Source: Selenomonadaceae bacterium (GTDB lineage Bacteria > Bacillota > Negativicutes > Selenomonadales > Selenomonadaceae). From it: a stretch of DNA of 32,495 bases. This document shows positions 1 through 8,106 of the stretch, in pieces. The stretch is taken from NCBI GenBank assembly GCA_017484005.1, contig JAFUTY010000010.1, positions 1 through 32,495 of the forward strand, in the 5' to 3' direction. The stretch's first letter is position 1, and each line of letters opens with the position of its first letter. A program made the translations under genes and the position numbers. The notes under the pieces are model-generated. The model saw nothing but the letters and a program-made list of their open reading frames with translations, did not search any database and was not told the origin of the DNA.

Positions 1-7
1 AGTTTTG

Positions 8-1378
8 TCATACTGATTCTCCTCTCGGCATGGAAGTTTTCAATGCATCGGAAATTGTTTCGACTGGAAGCAATTCGATATCTCGCGCGGAAATCTGTCG
101 AGCATTCTTCGCAGGCAGAACGACTCGCTCGAATCCCAATTTGCGAGCTTCAGCGACTCGAATTTCAGCTTGACTCACCGCTCGAACCTCTCCTGATAAT
201 CCAACTTCACCAAATACAATCGTTTTCGAGCGCACCAATCGATTTGCAAAACTCGATGCAATTGCGACACACAAAGCTAGATCCGCCGCCGGTTCATCGA
301 TTCGAATTCCGCCCGCAGATTTAACATATATATCGCATGATCCGAGCGGAAGATGCATTCGTTTTTCGAGCACAGCGAGCAATAATTGAATTCGCTTGAT
401 ATCAACTGAATCTGAAGTTCGCCGCGGAGGAACATATGCAGTTTTTGCGACGAGCGATTGAATCTCGACGAGCAACGGGCGAGTTCCCTCGACTGTTGGA
501 AAAATCACTGTTCCAGTATCAAGCTCGCGATCCGATAAAAATAATTTCGACGCGTCAGGCACATCGATCAATCCCACGTCTCGCATTTCAAACAATCCAA
601 GTTCTGACGTTGCACCGAATCGATTTTTGATCGCCCGCAAAACTCGAAATTCTCCATTGCGCTCGCCCTCGAAATACAAAACTGTGTCAACGATGTGCTC
701 CAAAACTCGAGGTCCAGCAAGCGATCCATCCTTCGTGACATGTCCAATTACAAACGTCGCGATTCCATGGATTTTCGAGAGTCTCAATAATTCCGCGGCA
801 CATTCTCGAATTTGTGAAACAGATCCAGGCGCAGATTCAATTTCCGGTTTGAAAATCGTTTGAATCGAATCGATTATCAACAATTCAGGTTTCAAATTCA
901 TCGCGTGAGTTTCGATTGTCGCGAGATTTGTTTCACTCACAACGAAAAGATCCTTTGCCAATGCATCGAGTCGATTTGCTCGCATTCGAACTTGTCTTGA
1001 ACTTTCCTCGCCAGTCACATATAAAACTTTTTTGTTGAGAATTTTCGAGACGTTAGAAGAAATTTTCAAAGTCAAACTCGATTTTCCAACGCCAGGATCT
1101 CCAACAATCAAGACGAGAGATCCAGGAATCACTCCTCCGCCTAAAACTCGATCTAATTCCGAAGAGCCAGTCGAGAATCGAGGGAGATCTTCAGTCTCAA
1201 CTTCATCGATTGGAACAGGTTTTTGATTCGATGCTAAAGATTTTGGGAGATTTGGCGATTCAGCCGCGACGATTTCCTCGACCATTGTATTCCATCGACC
1301 GCAGCCTGGACATTTGCCAAACCATTTTGCCGAGTCATAGCCGCACTCTTGACATACAAACGCAGTTTTCTTTTTCAT
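8..1378 (-). CDS. radA: DNA repair protein RadA (Sms)
   Basis: A 456-residue RadA/Sms, the usual length for this family. It is a RecA-like, DnaB-type helicase that helps process recombination intermediates in the cytoplasm. Visible in order: an N-terminal C4 zinc finger (Cys9, Cys12, Cys23, Cys26), a Walker A motif GDPGVGKSS at about residues 93-101, a Walker B-like strand ending LLIIDSIQT, the RadA-specific KNRFG motif near residue 250, and a C-terminal Lon-protease-like domain from about 290 onward that lacks proteolytic function in this family. Its ATG overlaps the stop codon of ctsR by four bases (ATGA), so the two genes are translationally coupled and probably share the ctsR promoter. 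In many Firmicutes mcsA, mcsB and clpC lie between ctsR and radA; here they are absent. Confidence 0.97.
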   Translation of the reverse strand: MKKKTAFVCQECGYDSAKWFGKCPGCGRWNTMVEEIVAAESPNLPKSLASNQKPVPIDEVETEDLPRFSTGSSELDRVLGGGVIPGSLVLIVGDPGVGKSSLTLKISSNVSKILNKKVLYVTGEESSRQVRMRANRLDALAKDLFVVSETNLATIETHAMNLKPELLIIDSIQTIFKPEIESAPGSVSQIRECAAELLRLSKIHGIATFVIGHVTKDGSLAGPRVLEHIVDTVLYFEGERNGEFRVLRAIKNRFGATSELGLFEMRDVGLIDVPDASKLFLSDRELDTGTVIFPTVEGTRPLLVEIQSLVAKTAYVPPRRTSDSVDIKRIQLLLAVLEKRMHLPLGSCDIYVKSAGGIRIDEPAADLALCVAIASSFANRLVRSKTIVFGEVGLSGEVRAVSQAEIRVAEARKLGFERVVLPAKNARQISARDIELLPVETISDALKTSMPRGESV

Positions 1379-1827
1379 AGACGCTGCAACGTTTCAAACA
1401 TCATGCGCAAAATTCTAAATCGATCTTCCGCCGAAATTGTGTCAGAATCGAATAGCCCTTCCGCAAATTTAACAATGATTCGCAATTCGCGATACGAGAT
1501 ATAATTGATTTTGTACAGCTCGCGAATGATTTTTTCAACATCTTCGAGCGTCGAATCTTTATTGAATTCGCTCAAAATTTTTCCGAATAAAATACTTCGC
1601 AACGGAATGACAGAGATTCGAATGAATCCACCGAGTCCTCGCCGCGATTCGACGACAAATCCTTTATCGTGAGTGAATCGCGTGCTCAAAACGTATGTGA
1701 CTTGTGACGGCGCGCATGACATGGCGTCAGCGATTTCGCCGCGTTGAATCTCGATTTGCCCAGATTTTTCGCTGTGCAATAATTTGAGGATATGTTCCTC
1801 GACGAGATCTGCTATATTTTGTTTCAT
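1375..1827 (-). CDS. ctsR: CtsR, heat-shock transcriptional repressor
   Basis: A 150-residue CtsR-type repressor of class III heat-shock (Clp) genes. The N-terminal part carries the winged helix-turn-helix (EIADAMSCAPSQVTYVLSTR) followed by the glycine-rich wing RRGLGGFIRI, which in CtsR family members touches the operator and senses heat. The C-terminal alpha-helical dimerisation part follows. An in-frame GTG lies nine bases further out at 1836, but the Shine-Dalgarno AAGGTG sits six bases before the ATG at 1827, so I choose 1827. The gene is followed by radA with a 4-base overlap. There is no mcsA, mcsB or clpC in the window, so its regulated Clp genes must lie elsewhere or be missing. Confidence 0.93.
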   Translation of the reverse strand: MKQNIADLVEEHILKLLHSEKSGQIEIQRGEIADAMSCAPSQVTYVLSTRFTHDKGFVVESRRGLGGFIRISVIPLRSILFGKILSEFNKDSTLEDVEKIIRELYKINYISYRELRIIVKFAEGLFDSDTISAEDRFRILRMMFETLQRL

Positions 1828-1875
1828 GATTTTCACCTTCGTTATCGAATTGAAAAATTGAAATCCACGAGGCGA

Positions 1876-1904
1876 ATTATATTTGACGTTTTGATTTTAA
1901 GCAA
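1876..1904 (-). promoter_or_regulatory. Promoter for ctsR-radA with possible CtsR half-sites
   Basis: On the minus strand TTGCTT, 17 bases, then a perfect TATAAT lie upstream of ctsR. Between them, and touching the -10 box, are two direct RTCAAA words (ATCAAA, GTCAAA) spaced 8 bases start to start. The known CtsR operator is a direct heptad repeat (RGTCAAA) with a 3-base spacer, a period of 10, so this is only an imperfect match. Autoregulation by CtsR is established for the family; operator identity here is inference. Confidence 0.45.
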
Positions 1905-1917
1905 GAAGGTTTTTGAA

Positions 1918-2637
1918 ATGGAAAGATTACAGAAAATCCTCGCGAGCTGTGGAGTGGCATCACGTCGCGAATCTGAAAAATTAATTCTCGCTGGAAGAGT
2001 TAAAGTCAATGGAAAAATTGTCACTGAACTCGGTTTGAAATTTTCTACACATGATCGAATCGAAGTCGATGGAAAATTGATCGAAACTGAATCGAAAGTC
2101 TATTTCATCCTCAACAAACCGCGAGGATATTTATCAACTGCGAAAGATGATCGCGGGCGGAAGATCATTCTCGATCTATTCCCTCAAAAAATTCGTGAGA
2201 CTTATCGATTGTTTCCAGTTGGCAGGCTTGATTTCGATTCAGAAGGAATTTTATTAGTCACGAATGATGGCGAATTAATGCAGAAACTCACGCATCCAAA
2301 ATTTTTTGTTGAGAAAACTTATCGCGCAAAATATTCGGGAAATCTCGATTCAAAAAAAATCGCGAGGCTTGAAAATGGCATCGAGTTAGAGGATGGAAAA
2401 ACTGCTCCAGCTCGAATCAAAAGGCTTCCGAATAATTTTGTCGAAATTACGATTCACGAGGGACGAAATCGACAAATTCGACGGATGCTCGCGGCAGTTG
2501 GTTGTGAAGTTGAATCGCTTGAACGAATTGCATTTGCAGGATTGACTCTCAACGGAATTGCTAGAGGAGAATTTCGCACACTCTCGAATTTCGAGCTTGA
2601 AACTTTGCAAAAATTATCGGAGGAGTTCAAAAATTGA
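1918..2637 (+). CDS. rluB: 23S rRNA pseudouridine synthase, RsuA/RluB family
   Basis: A 239-residue pseudouridine synthase. Residues 1-60 form an S4 RNA-binding domain (begins MERLQKILASCGVASRRESE). The catalytic domain has the family motif GRLDFDSEGILLVTNDG, whose Asp is the nucleophile-type catalytic residue, and the conserved EGRNRQIRRM near residue 190. RluB modifies 23S rRNA uridine in the peptidyl-transferase region; RsuA members modify 16S rRNA, and the length and the gene order cannot fully separate the two. The reading frame is open upstream to 1792, but the S4 domain starts at the ATG at 1918, which is preceded by AAGAAGG, so the longer forms are rejected. The stop overlaps the TTG start of the next gene (TTGA). 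Confidence 0.9.
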   Translation: MERLQKILASCGVASRRESEKLILAGRVKVNGKIVTELGLKFSTHDRIEVDGKLIETESKVYFILNKPRGYLSTAKDDRGRKIILDLFPQKIRETYRLFPVGRLDFDSEGILLVTNDGELMQKLTHPKFFVEKTYRAKYSGNLDSKKIARLENGIELEDGKTAPARIKRLPNNFVEITIHEGRNRQIRRMLAAVGCEVESLERIAFAGLTLNGIARGEFRTLSNFELETLQKLSEEFKN

Positions 2638-3884
2638 ATCAAGTCATTGTTATTGGCGGTGGAGCGTCTGGAATGCTTGCCGCTATTTTTTCTGCAAATC
2701 AAAATTCAAATACGATTTTAATAGATCGAATGGATCGATTCGGGCGGAAACTTCGAATCACTGGCAAAGGTCGCGGCAATCTTACTAATATTGCGGACGT
2801 CGATGAATTCATGAACAATTTTCCAGGAAATGGACGATTTTTGCATAGTGCATTGAATTTTTTCTCGAATCAAGACGTCATGAAATTTTTTGAGAATCTC
2901 GGAATTGAATTGAAAATTGAACGCGGCGGGCGAGTCTTTCCAAAATCAGATCGAGCTCAAGATTTAGTCGATGCTCTGGATTCAAAATTGCGAGATTTAA
3001 ATGTAGAGATTCACATCAAATCTAGAGTCATAAAAATTTTGACTGAATCGAATCGAGTCACTGGAGTTGAACTTCATAATGGAAGAAAAATTTTTGGAAA
3101 TCGAGTGATTCTTGCGACTGGAGGAAAATCTTATCCTGCAACTGGATCAACTGGCGATGGATATGAATTAGCGCGATATTTAGGACATTCGATAACTCCA
3201 ATTCTGCCGTCATTGATTCCGCTCGAGACAGTCGAGGATTTTGTAAAAGATCTTCAAGGTTTAACTCTGAAAAATGTTCGAGCGAAATTCAATCGTCATG
3301 AGGAATTTGGTGAAATGCTATTCACACATTTCGGAATTTCTGGACCAATAATTCTCACATTGAGCCGAGAAGTCGCCAAATCTCTCACGCAAAAATCTCC
3401 CGCAAAAATTTCAATCGACTTGAAACCTGCTCTAACTTTTGATCAACTCGAAAATCGAGTCTTGCGGGATTTTTCAAAATTTCGTCGAAAAACAATTCGC
3501 AATGGATTAACCGAACTGCTCCCGATGAAATTGATTCCGATAATTCTTGACGTTGCAAAGATCGATTCAAATTTACAAGTCGATCAGATTTCGCAAAATT
3601 CTCGACGAAAATTAATCGAGACGCTCAAAAATTTTCAGCTCACGATTAAATCAACGCGTCCAATCGATGAAGCTATCGTGACTCAAGGCGGAATCGCGAC
3701 GAAGGAAATCAATCCCAAAACGATGGAAAGCAAAATTATCCATGGATTGTTTTTTGCCGGCGAAGTCATTGATATTGATGGATTTACCGGCGGATTCAAT
3801 CTGCAAGCTGCATTTTCTACGGGAGCGGTCGCTGGAAATTTTTCGGGGATAAACAATGATAGGAGTGAAATCAATGACCGATGA
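2634..3884 (+). CDS. BaiN/HI0933-like FAD-dependent oxidoreductase
   Basis: A 416-residue flavoprotein of the HI0933/YhiN/BaiN family. It begins with a dinucleotide-binding fold (VIVIGGGASGMLAA) and carries the family signatures GRKLRITGKGRGNLTN (about 36-51), ATGGKSYPATGSTGDGY (about 160-176) and, near the C-terminus, GLFFAGEVIDIDGFTGGFN, which closes the FAD site. The family is widespread and mostly of unknown substrate; some members reduce bile-acid intermediates, but nothing here supports that role. Start is TTG at 2634, with GGAGGAG about eight bases upstream; the start overlaps the rluB stop. The end overlaps aroA by 11 bases, so the gene is embedded in the rluB-aroA-smpB transcript. 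Confidence 0.88.
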   Translation: MNQVIVIGGGASGMLAAIFSANQNSNTILIDRMDRFGRKLRITGKGRGNLTNIADVDEFMNNFPGNGRFLHSALNFFSNQDVMKFFENLGIELKIERGGRVFPKSDRAQDLVDALDSKLRDLNVEIHIKSRVIKILTESNRVTGVELHNGRKIFGNRVILATGGKSYPATGSTGDGYELARYLGHSITPILPSLIPLETVEDFVKDLQGLTLKNVRAKFNRHEEFGEMLFTHFGISGPIILTLSREVAKSLTQKSPAKISIDLKPALTFDQLENRVLRDFSKFRRKTIRNGLTELLPMKLIPIILDVAKIDSNLQVDQISQNSRRKLIETLKNFQLTIKSTRPIDEAIVTQGGIATKEINPKTMESKIIHGLFFAGEVIDIDGFTGGFNLQAAFSTGAVAGNFSGINNDRSEINDR

Positions 3885-5175
3885 GATCAAGACGATAAAG
3901 AAAATTGAACGCGGAATGACTGGCGAAATCAAAATTCCTGGCGACAAATCTATTTCGCATCGCAGCGTGATTTTATCCTCGCTCGCAACGACGCCAATCG
4001 AGATAAAAAATTTTCTTCGTGGCGCAGATTGTCTGTCGACTCTCGAATGCATGCGAGCTTTAAGTGTTCAAATCGAAGATGACGGCAAAAATCTACTCGT
4101 CACGGGACATGGATTGCATGGATTGAAAGAGCCTGAATCGATTCTCGACGCTGGAAATTCTGGAACAACTCTTCGATTATTGCTTGGTTTATTAGCATCG
4201 CAGCGATTTTTCACAACATTTACTGGTGATAAAAGTCTCTCGAAACGTCCAATGGGGCGAGTTATCAGACCTCTTTCAAAAATGGGCGCACGAATTTATG
4301 GAAGAGCGGGCGGAAAATATCTGCCAATCACGATTCTTCCAGCGAGCAAAAAAATCCATGGAATTGCTTACGAGATGCCAGTATCGAGCGCACAAGTCAA
4401 ATCAGCATTATTGCTCGCAGGATTATACAGCGTCGGAAATACAACGATCTTCGAGCCATATCCCTCGCGAGATCACACCGAGAGAATGATGGAAGCGTTT
4501 GGAGTGGATCTCGAGCGTCGCGGAAATTCGATCACGATTCAACCGATAACCGATGAACAAATTCACGCGCCGGAAACAATCGAAGTGCCTGGAGATATTT
4601 CCTCGGCGATGTATTGGATTGTCCTTGCGACGATTCTCGAGGGCAGTGATATTTTGATTCGCGACGTCGGTATCAATCCAACTCGAACTGGCGCGATTGA
4701 TATTTTGAAAGCGATGGGCGCGAATATCGATCTCACAAACATTCGAACGAGCAGCGGCGAGCAGTTCGCAGATGTTCATGTCACGAGCGCGAAATTGCAT
4801 GGAACTTCATTCGGCGAAGAGATCATTCCGCGATTGATCGATGAAATTCCAATTTTAGCCGTCGCCGCAGCATTTGCAGATGGCGAGACAGTTATCACCG
4901 GTGCGAGCGAATTGCGAGTCAAGGAGACAGATCGATTGTCAGTTATCACGACGGAATATAATCGATTGATGCCTGGCGCGTTCAAAGATACAGACAGCAC
5001 TCTCACGATTATCGGCGGGCGCAAAATCAAAATGAATCACTGCAGCTCTCACGGCGATCATCGAATCGCGATGTCATTAGCGATTTTCGGTGCGCTCGGT
5101 GAAGGAGTTGATATTGTCGATCCGTCTTGCGTCGATATTTCATATCCAGAATTTTACGAGACGCTTGGGAGTTGA
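3874..5175 (+). CDS. aroA: 3-phosphoshikimate 1-carboxyvinyltransferase (EPSP synthase)
   Basis: A 433-residue EPSP synthase, which joins shikimate-3-phosphate and phosphoenolpyruvate in the shikimate pathway. Visible motifs: IPGDKSISHR near the N-terminus with the essential Lys and Arg, DAGNSGTTLRLL (PEP/S3P binding), PGDISSAMYW, RVKETDRL (catalytic region) and GDHRIAMSLAI near the C-terminus. An ATG at 3856 is also in frame, but AGGAG at 3861-3865 lies eight bases before the ATG at 3874, and the conserved protein starts there, so 3874 is chosen. It overlaps the preceding flavoprotein by 11 bases and is followed by smpB after five bases. No other shikimate genes are in the window. Confidence 0.96.
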   Translation: MTDEIKTIKKIERGMTGEIKIPGDKSISHRSVILSSLATTPIEIKNFLRGADCLSTLECMRALSVQIEDDGKNLLVTGHGLHGLKEPESILDAGNSGTTLRLLLGLLASQRFFTTFTGDKSLSKRPMGRVIRPLSKMGARIYGRAGGKYLPITILPASKKIHGIAYEMPVSSAQVKSALLLAGLYSVGNTTIFEPYPSRDHTERMMEAFGVDLERRGNSITIQPITDEQIHAPETIEVPGDISSAMYWIVLATILEGSDILIRDVGINPTRTGAIDILKAMGANIDLTNIRTSSGEQFADVHVTSAKLHGTSFGEEIIPRLIDEIPILAVAAAFADGETVITGASELRVKETDRLSVITTEYNRLMPGAFKDTDSTLTIIGGRKIKMNHCSSHGDHRIAMSLAIFGALGEGVDIVDPSCVDISYPEFYETLGS

Positions 5176-5180
5176 AATTT

Positions 5181-5654
5181 ATGGGGAAAAAAAATTCGAG
5201 CGTAAAAATTGCATGTGAAAATCGAAAAGCGCGGCATGATTATTTCATTCATGAAACATTCGAGGCGGGAATCGAATTGAAAGGAACTGAAGTGAAATCG
5301 CTGCGAGACGGACGGGCGAATCTTCGCGACAGCTATGCAGAAATTCGAAATGGCGAGATTTTTGCTCAGCATTTTCACATTTCGACGTATGAAAAAGGAA
5401 ATATCTTCAATCATGATCCTCTTCGACCGAAAAAATTATTGCTCCATAAAAAAGAGATCGTGAAACTTTTCAGCAAGACTCGTGAGAAAGGATTCACATT
5501 GATTCCGCTCAAAATTTATTTCAAAAAGGGACGCGCGAAGATGGAATTGGCTCTGGCGAGTGGAAAACATAATTACGATCGGCGTCAAGATCTAGCGGCG
5601 CGAGCGGCTCAACGCGATGTTGAACGTGAATTGAAAGATCGTCAAAAATTTTAA
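5181..5654 (+). CDS. smpB: SsrA-binding protein SmpB
   Basis: A 157-residue SmpB, the tmRNA partner in trans-translation that rescues stalled ribosomes. It shows the OB-fold core with GIELKGTEVKSLRDGRANLRDSYAEI, the HNYDRRQ-type segment, and the basic C-terminal tail (RDVERELKDRQKF) that enters the mRNA channel in this family. The frame is open upstream into aroA, but the ATG at 5181 has GGGAG at suitable distance and gives the normal family length. The tmRNA gene (ssrA), which often sits nearby, is not seen in this window. Confidence 0.96.
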   Translation: MGKKNSSVKIACENRKARHDYFIHETFEAGIELKGTEVKSLRDGRANLRDSYAEIRNGEIFAQHFHISTYEKGNIFNHDPLRPKKLLLHKKEIVKLFSKTREKGFTLIPLKIYFKKGRAKMELALASGKHNYDRRQDLAARAAQRDVERELKDRQKF

Positions 5655-5656
5655 AC

Positions 5657-5685
5657 TTGTACTAAAAATTGATTTGGAGTATAAG
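5657..5685 (+). promoter_or_regulatory. Sigma-70 type promoter for the APC permease
   Basis: TTGTAC, exactly 17 bases, then TATAAG, directly after the smpB stop codon and 42 bases before the permease start. This gives the permease its own transcription unit, ended by the terminator at 7091-7131. Confidence 0.6.
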
Positions 5686-5726
5686 TTTCGAAATCCAATT
5701 TCTAAAATTCGAGAGGAGATTTTTGT

Positions 5727-7085
5727 TTGTCGACAATCACAAAGGATCTATCAGAAATCGATGCTCAAGAAGAAATGCAGCGCGGTTTGAAAAATCGACA
5801 CTTGCAGATGATCGCACTCGGCGGCGCAATTGGTGCAGGATTATTTTATGGCTCTGCATCGACAATCGCGCTCGCTGGACCTGCAGTGATGTTGAGTTAT
5901 CTGCTCGGCGGTATCGTGATATTTTTCATAATGAGAATGCTCGGCGAAATGGCTGTCGATTCTCCAGTTTCCGGCTCATTCAGTTATTATGCGACGCGAT
6001 ATTGGGGCAAATTTCCAGGATTTTTGGCGGGCTGGAATTATTGGTTCGAATATATCATCGTGAGCATGGCAGAACTCACAGCGGTCGGAATTTACATGAA
6101 TTATTGGTTTCCAGATCTTCCTCAATGGATCACTGCGCTCACTTGTCTGATTGTTATCACGGCGATAAATCTCGTCAATGTCAGCGCGTATGGTGAAGTC
6201 GAATTTTTCATGTCGATGATCAAAATTTCGGCGATTATTGCGATGATTGTTCTCGGCTTAGTTTTGATTTTCGAAAATCCATTTCCGCAAAATTTTTCGA
6301 ATCTCTGGACAAACGGCGGATTCTTTCCAAATGGATTCATGGGATTTGTTCTGTCATTTGCACCAGTCATGTTTTCATTCGGCGGGATTGAATTGATTGG
6401 AATCACAGCGGGCGAAGTTGAAAATCCAGATAAAACGATTCCGCGCGCGATTAATCAAGTCATTTGGAGAATTTTGATTTTCTACGTCGGAACGATGGCT
6501 GTTTTGATGGCTCTCTCGCCATGGAATCTCGTCGGGAAAGAGGCAAGTCCATTCGTTCAAATTTTTACTGATATTGGAATCCCTGCCGCGGCGAATATTC
6601 TCAATTTTGTCGTATTGACTGCCGCGATTTCAGTTTACAATTCTGCGATTTATTCCAATTCACGAATGCTTTATGGATTGGCGAGCGATGGAAATGCTCC
6701 GGAATTTTTGCGAAAACTGTCGTCGAAAAAAGTTCCAGTGAATGGAATTCTCGTCTCGAGCGGAATCACTCTAATCGTCGTTGCAATAAATTTCTTCGCA
6801 CCGGAACAAGCATTCATGTACATGCTTTCGATAACAATCGGCGCGGCAGTTATCAGCTGGGCAGCAATCGTTATAACTCACATGAAATTTCGTCAAAAGC
6901 GTCAAAACGATCTTCCAAAATTCAAATCGATTGGATATCCCCTCACGAATTATTTCTGTCTAGCGTTTTTGATTGGAATTCTTGCATTAATGTTGACGAT
7001 GCCGGAAATGAGAATGGCAGTCTTCATTCTTCCAATTTGGATTCTCGCAATTTATCTCGGCTATCGATCCAAAACTTCAAACTGA
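5727..7085 (+). CDS. Amino-acid permease, APC superfamily (AAT family)
   Basis: A 452-residue inner-membrane protein with about 12 hydrophobic segments. The N-terminal RGLKNRHLQMIALGGAIGAG is the classic signature of the amino-acid transporter family (LysP, GabP, ProY, RocE relatives), where the GGAIGAG stretch unwinds helix 1 for substrate and proton binding. The SPVSGSFSYYATRYWG segment and the later FGGIELIGITAGEVENP are also family hallmarks. Such proteins import amino acids with protons; the actual substrate cannot be told from the sequence. Start is TTG with GAGAGGAG eight bases upstream; the hallmark begins 18 residues further on. It stands alone with its own promoter and terminator. 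Confidence 0.88.
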   Translation: MSTITKDLSEIDAQEEMQRGLKNRHLQMIALGGAIGAGLFYGSASTIALAGPAVMLSYLLGGIVIFFIMRMLGEMAVDSPVSGSFSYYATRYWGKFPGFLAGWNYWFEYIIVSMAELTAVGIYMNYWFPDLPQWITALTCLIVITAINLVNVSAYGEVEFFMSMIKISAIIAMIVLGLVLIFENPFPQNFSNLWTNGGFFPNGFMGFVLSFAPVMFSFGGIELIGITAGEVENPDKTIPRAINQVIWRILIFYVGTMAVLMALSPWNLVGKEASPFVQIFTDIGIPAAANILNFVVLTAAISVYNSAIYSNSRMLYGLASDGNAPEFLRKLSSKKVPVNGILVSSGITLIVVAINFFAPEQAFMYMLSITIGAAVISWAAIVITHMKFRQKRQNDLPKFKSIGYPLTNYFCLAFLIGILALMLTMPEMRMAVFILPIWILAIYLGYRSKTSN

Positions 7086-7090
7086 ATTAA

Positions 7091-7131
7091 AAAAGATCCG
7101 AATCTCAAAACGAGGTTCGGATCTTTTTTTT
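7091..7131 (+). terminator. Rho-independent terminator after the permease
   Basis: A 16-bp stem (7091-7106 pairing with 7112-7127, one G-T pair) with a five-base loop, followed by a run of T. The A-run on the left arm means it could also act on minus-strand transcripts. Confidence 0.9.
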
Positions 7132-7153
7132 GTTCGGATATCCCTTCGACGGC

Positions 7154-7191
7154 TTTCGATGTTTTGAAATGCTTTCTATAATTTCGCTGCT
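7154..7191 (+). promoter_or_regulatory. Promoter of the ABC/porin operon, probably leaderless
   Basis: A perfect TATAAT is at 7177-7182; the -35 position 17 bases earlier holds TTTCGA, a weak match. Only nine bases separate TATAAT from the ATG at 7192, so transcription would start within about three bases of the ATG, and there is no Shine-Dalgarno. No NikR-type or Fur-type palindrome was seen. Confidence 0.5.
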
Positions 7192-8106
7192 ATGAAAAAC
7201 TATATTTTGAATCGATTGCTGCAGCTCATTCCAATTTTGCTCGGAATCAGTTTTTTGACGTTTGGAATGATGCAATTTGCGGCGGGAGATGCTGTCGATA
7301 TAATTTATGAACAGTCAAGCGTCTCGGATGAAATCAAAGCGGCAAAACGATCTGAGCTCGGACTTGATCAACCATTTTTGATTCAATATTCGCGATGGCT
7401 CGTTGGAATTGTGACTGGAGATCTCGGCAGAAGTTTTATCAGTGGGAAACTCGTCTTTGAAACTTTCATCGACAAACTTCCCGCGACGATTGAATTGATG
7501 CTCGTCTCAATTGCATTAACAATTTTCATCGCGACACCGCTCGGAATTTTATCAGCTGTATATCAAAATCGTGCGATCGATTATCTGATTCGATTTTTAA
7601 CATTCATTGGAAATTCCATGCCAAATTTTTTCGCGGGACTATTATTGATCTATTTCCTCGCACTGCAATTGAATCTCCTCCCGATTATGGGAAATGATTG
7701 GCGGGCGATAATCATGCCGTCGCTGACTCTCACGATTTCGATGGGCGCAAAGTATACTCGACAAATTCGCGCGATAGTTTTGGAAGAATTGCAAAAACCA
7801 TATGTGATTGGCGCGAGGTCGCGAGGCGTTCATGAATTCACGATTTTGACTCGAAGCGTTTTGAGATCGAGTTTGATTGTCATAATCACATTGATCGCGC
7901 TGTCGATGGGATCACTTCTGGGCGGAACAGCGATTGTCGAGACGATTTTTATGTGGGATGGCGTTGGAAAAATGGCTGTCGATGCAATTCTGATGCGCGA
8001 TTATCCAATGATTCAAGCGTATGTCGTTTGGATGGCGTCAATTTATGTCTTGATCAATTTAGCGGCAGATATTTTATATCATAAACTTGATCCGAGGATT
8101 TTATGA
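7192..8106 (+). CDS. ABC transporter permease, nickel/peptide/opine type (NikB/DppB-like)
   Basis: A 304-residue inner-membrane permease of the DppB/OppB/NikB family with about six transmembrane helices. The N-terminus (ILNRLLQLIPILLGISFLTF) is typical. The EAA-loop that contacts the ATPases is the segment VIGARSRGVHEFTILTRSVLRSS, and the ending YHKLDPRIL is the usual C-terminus (KLDPRI). The ATG at 7192 matches family N-termini although it lacks a Shine-Dalgarno, see the leaderless promoter. It overlaps the second permease by four bases (ATGA), so the two subunits are coupled. Substrate of the transporter cannot be assigned: nickel, a metal-chelate, opine or peptide are all found in this family. 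Confidence 0.92.
   Translation: MKNYILNRLLQLIPILLGISFLTFGMMQFAAGDAVDIIYEQSSVSDEIKAAKRSELGLDQPFLIQYSRWLVGIVTGDLGRSFISGKLVFETFIDKLPATIELMLVSIALTIFIATPLGILSAVYQNRAIDYLIRFLTFIGNSMPNFFAGLLLIYFLALQLNLLPIMGNDWRAIIMPSLTLTISMGAKYTRQIRAIVLEELQKPYVIGARSRGVHEFTILTRSVLRSSLIVIITLIALSMGSLLGGTAIVETIFMWDGVGKMAVDAILMRDYPMIQAYVVWMASIYVLINLAADILYHKLDPRIL

Noticed and set aside
1792..1917. Longer N-terminus for the pseudouridine synthase
   Set aside because: The added 42 residues precede the S4 domain, overlap the ctsR promoter and ctsR itself, and AAGAAGG precedes the ATG at 1918.
5655..5726. tmRNA gene next to smpB
   Set aside because: The gap is only 72 bases and holds a promoter; no tRNA-Ala-like ends or tag frame can fit.
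7140..7192. NikR or Fur operator before the importer operon
   Set aside because: No matching palindrome was found, so the substrate cannot be fixed as nickel or iron-related on that ground.
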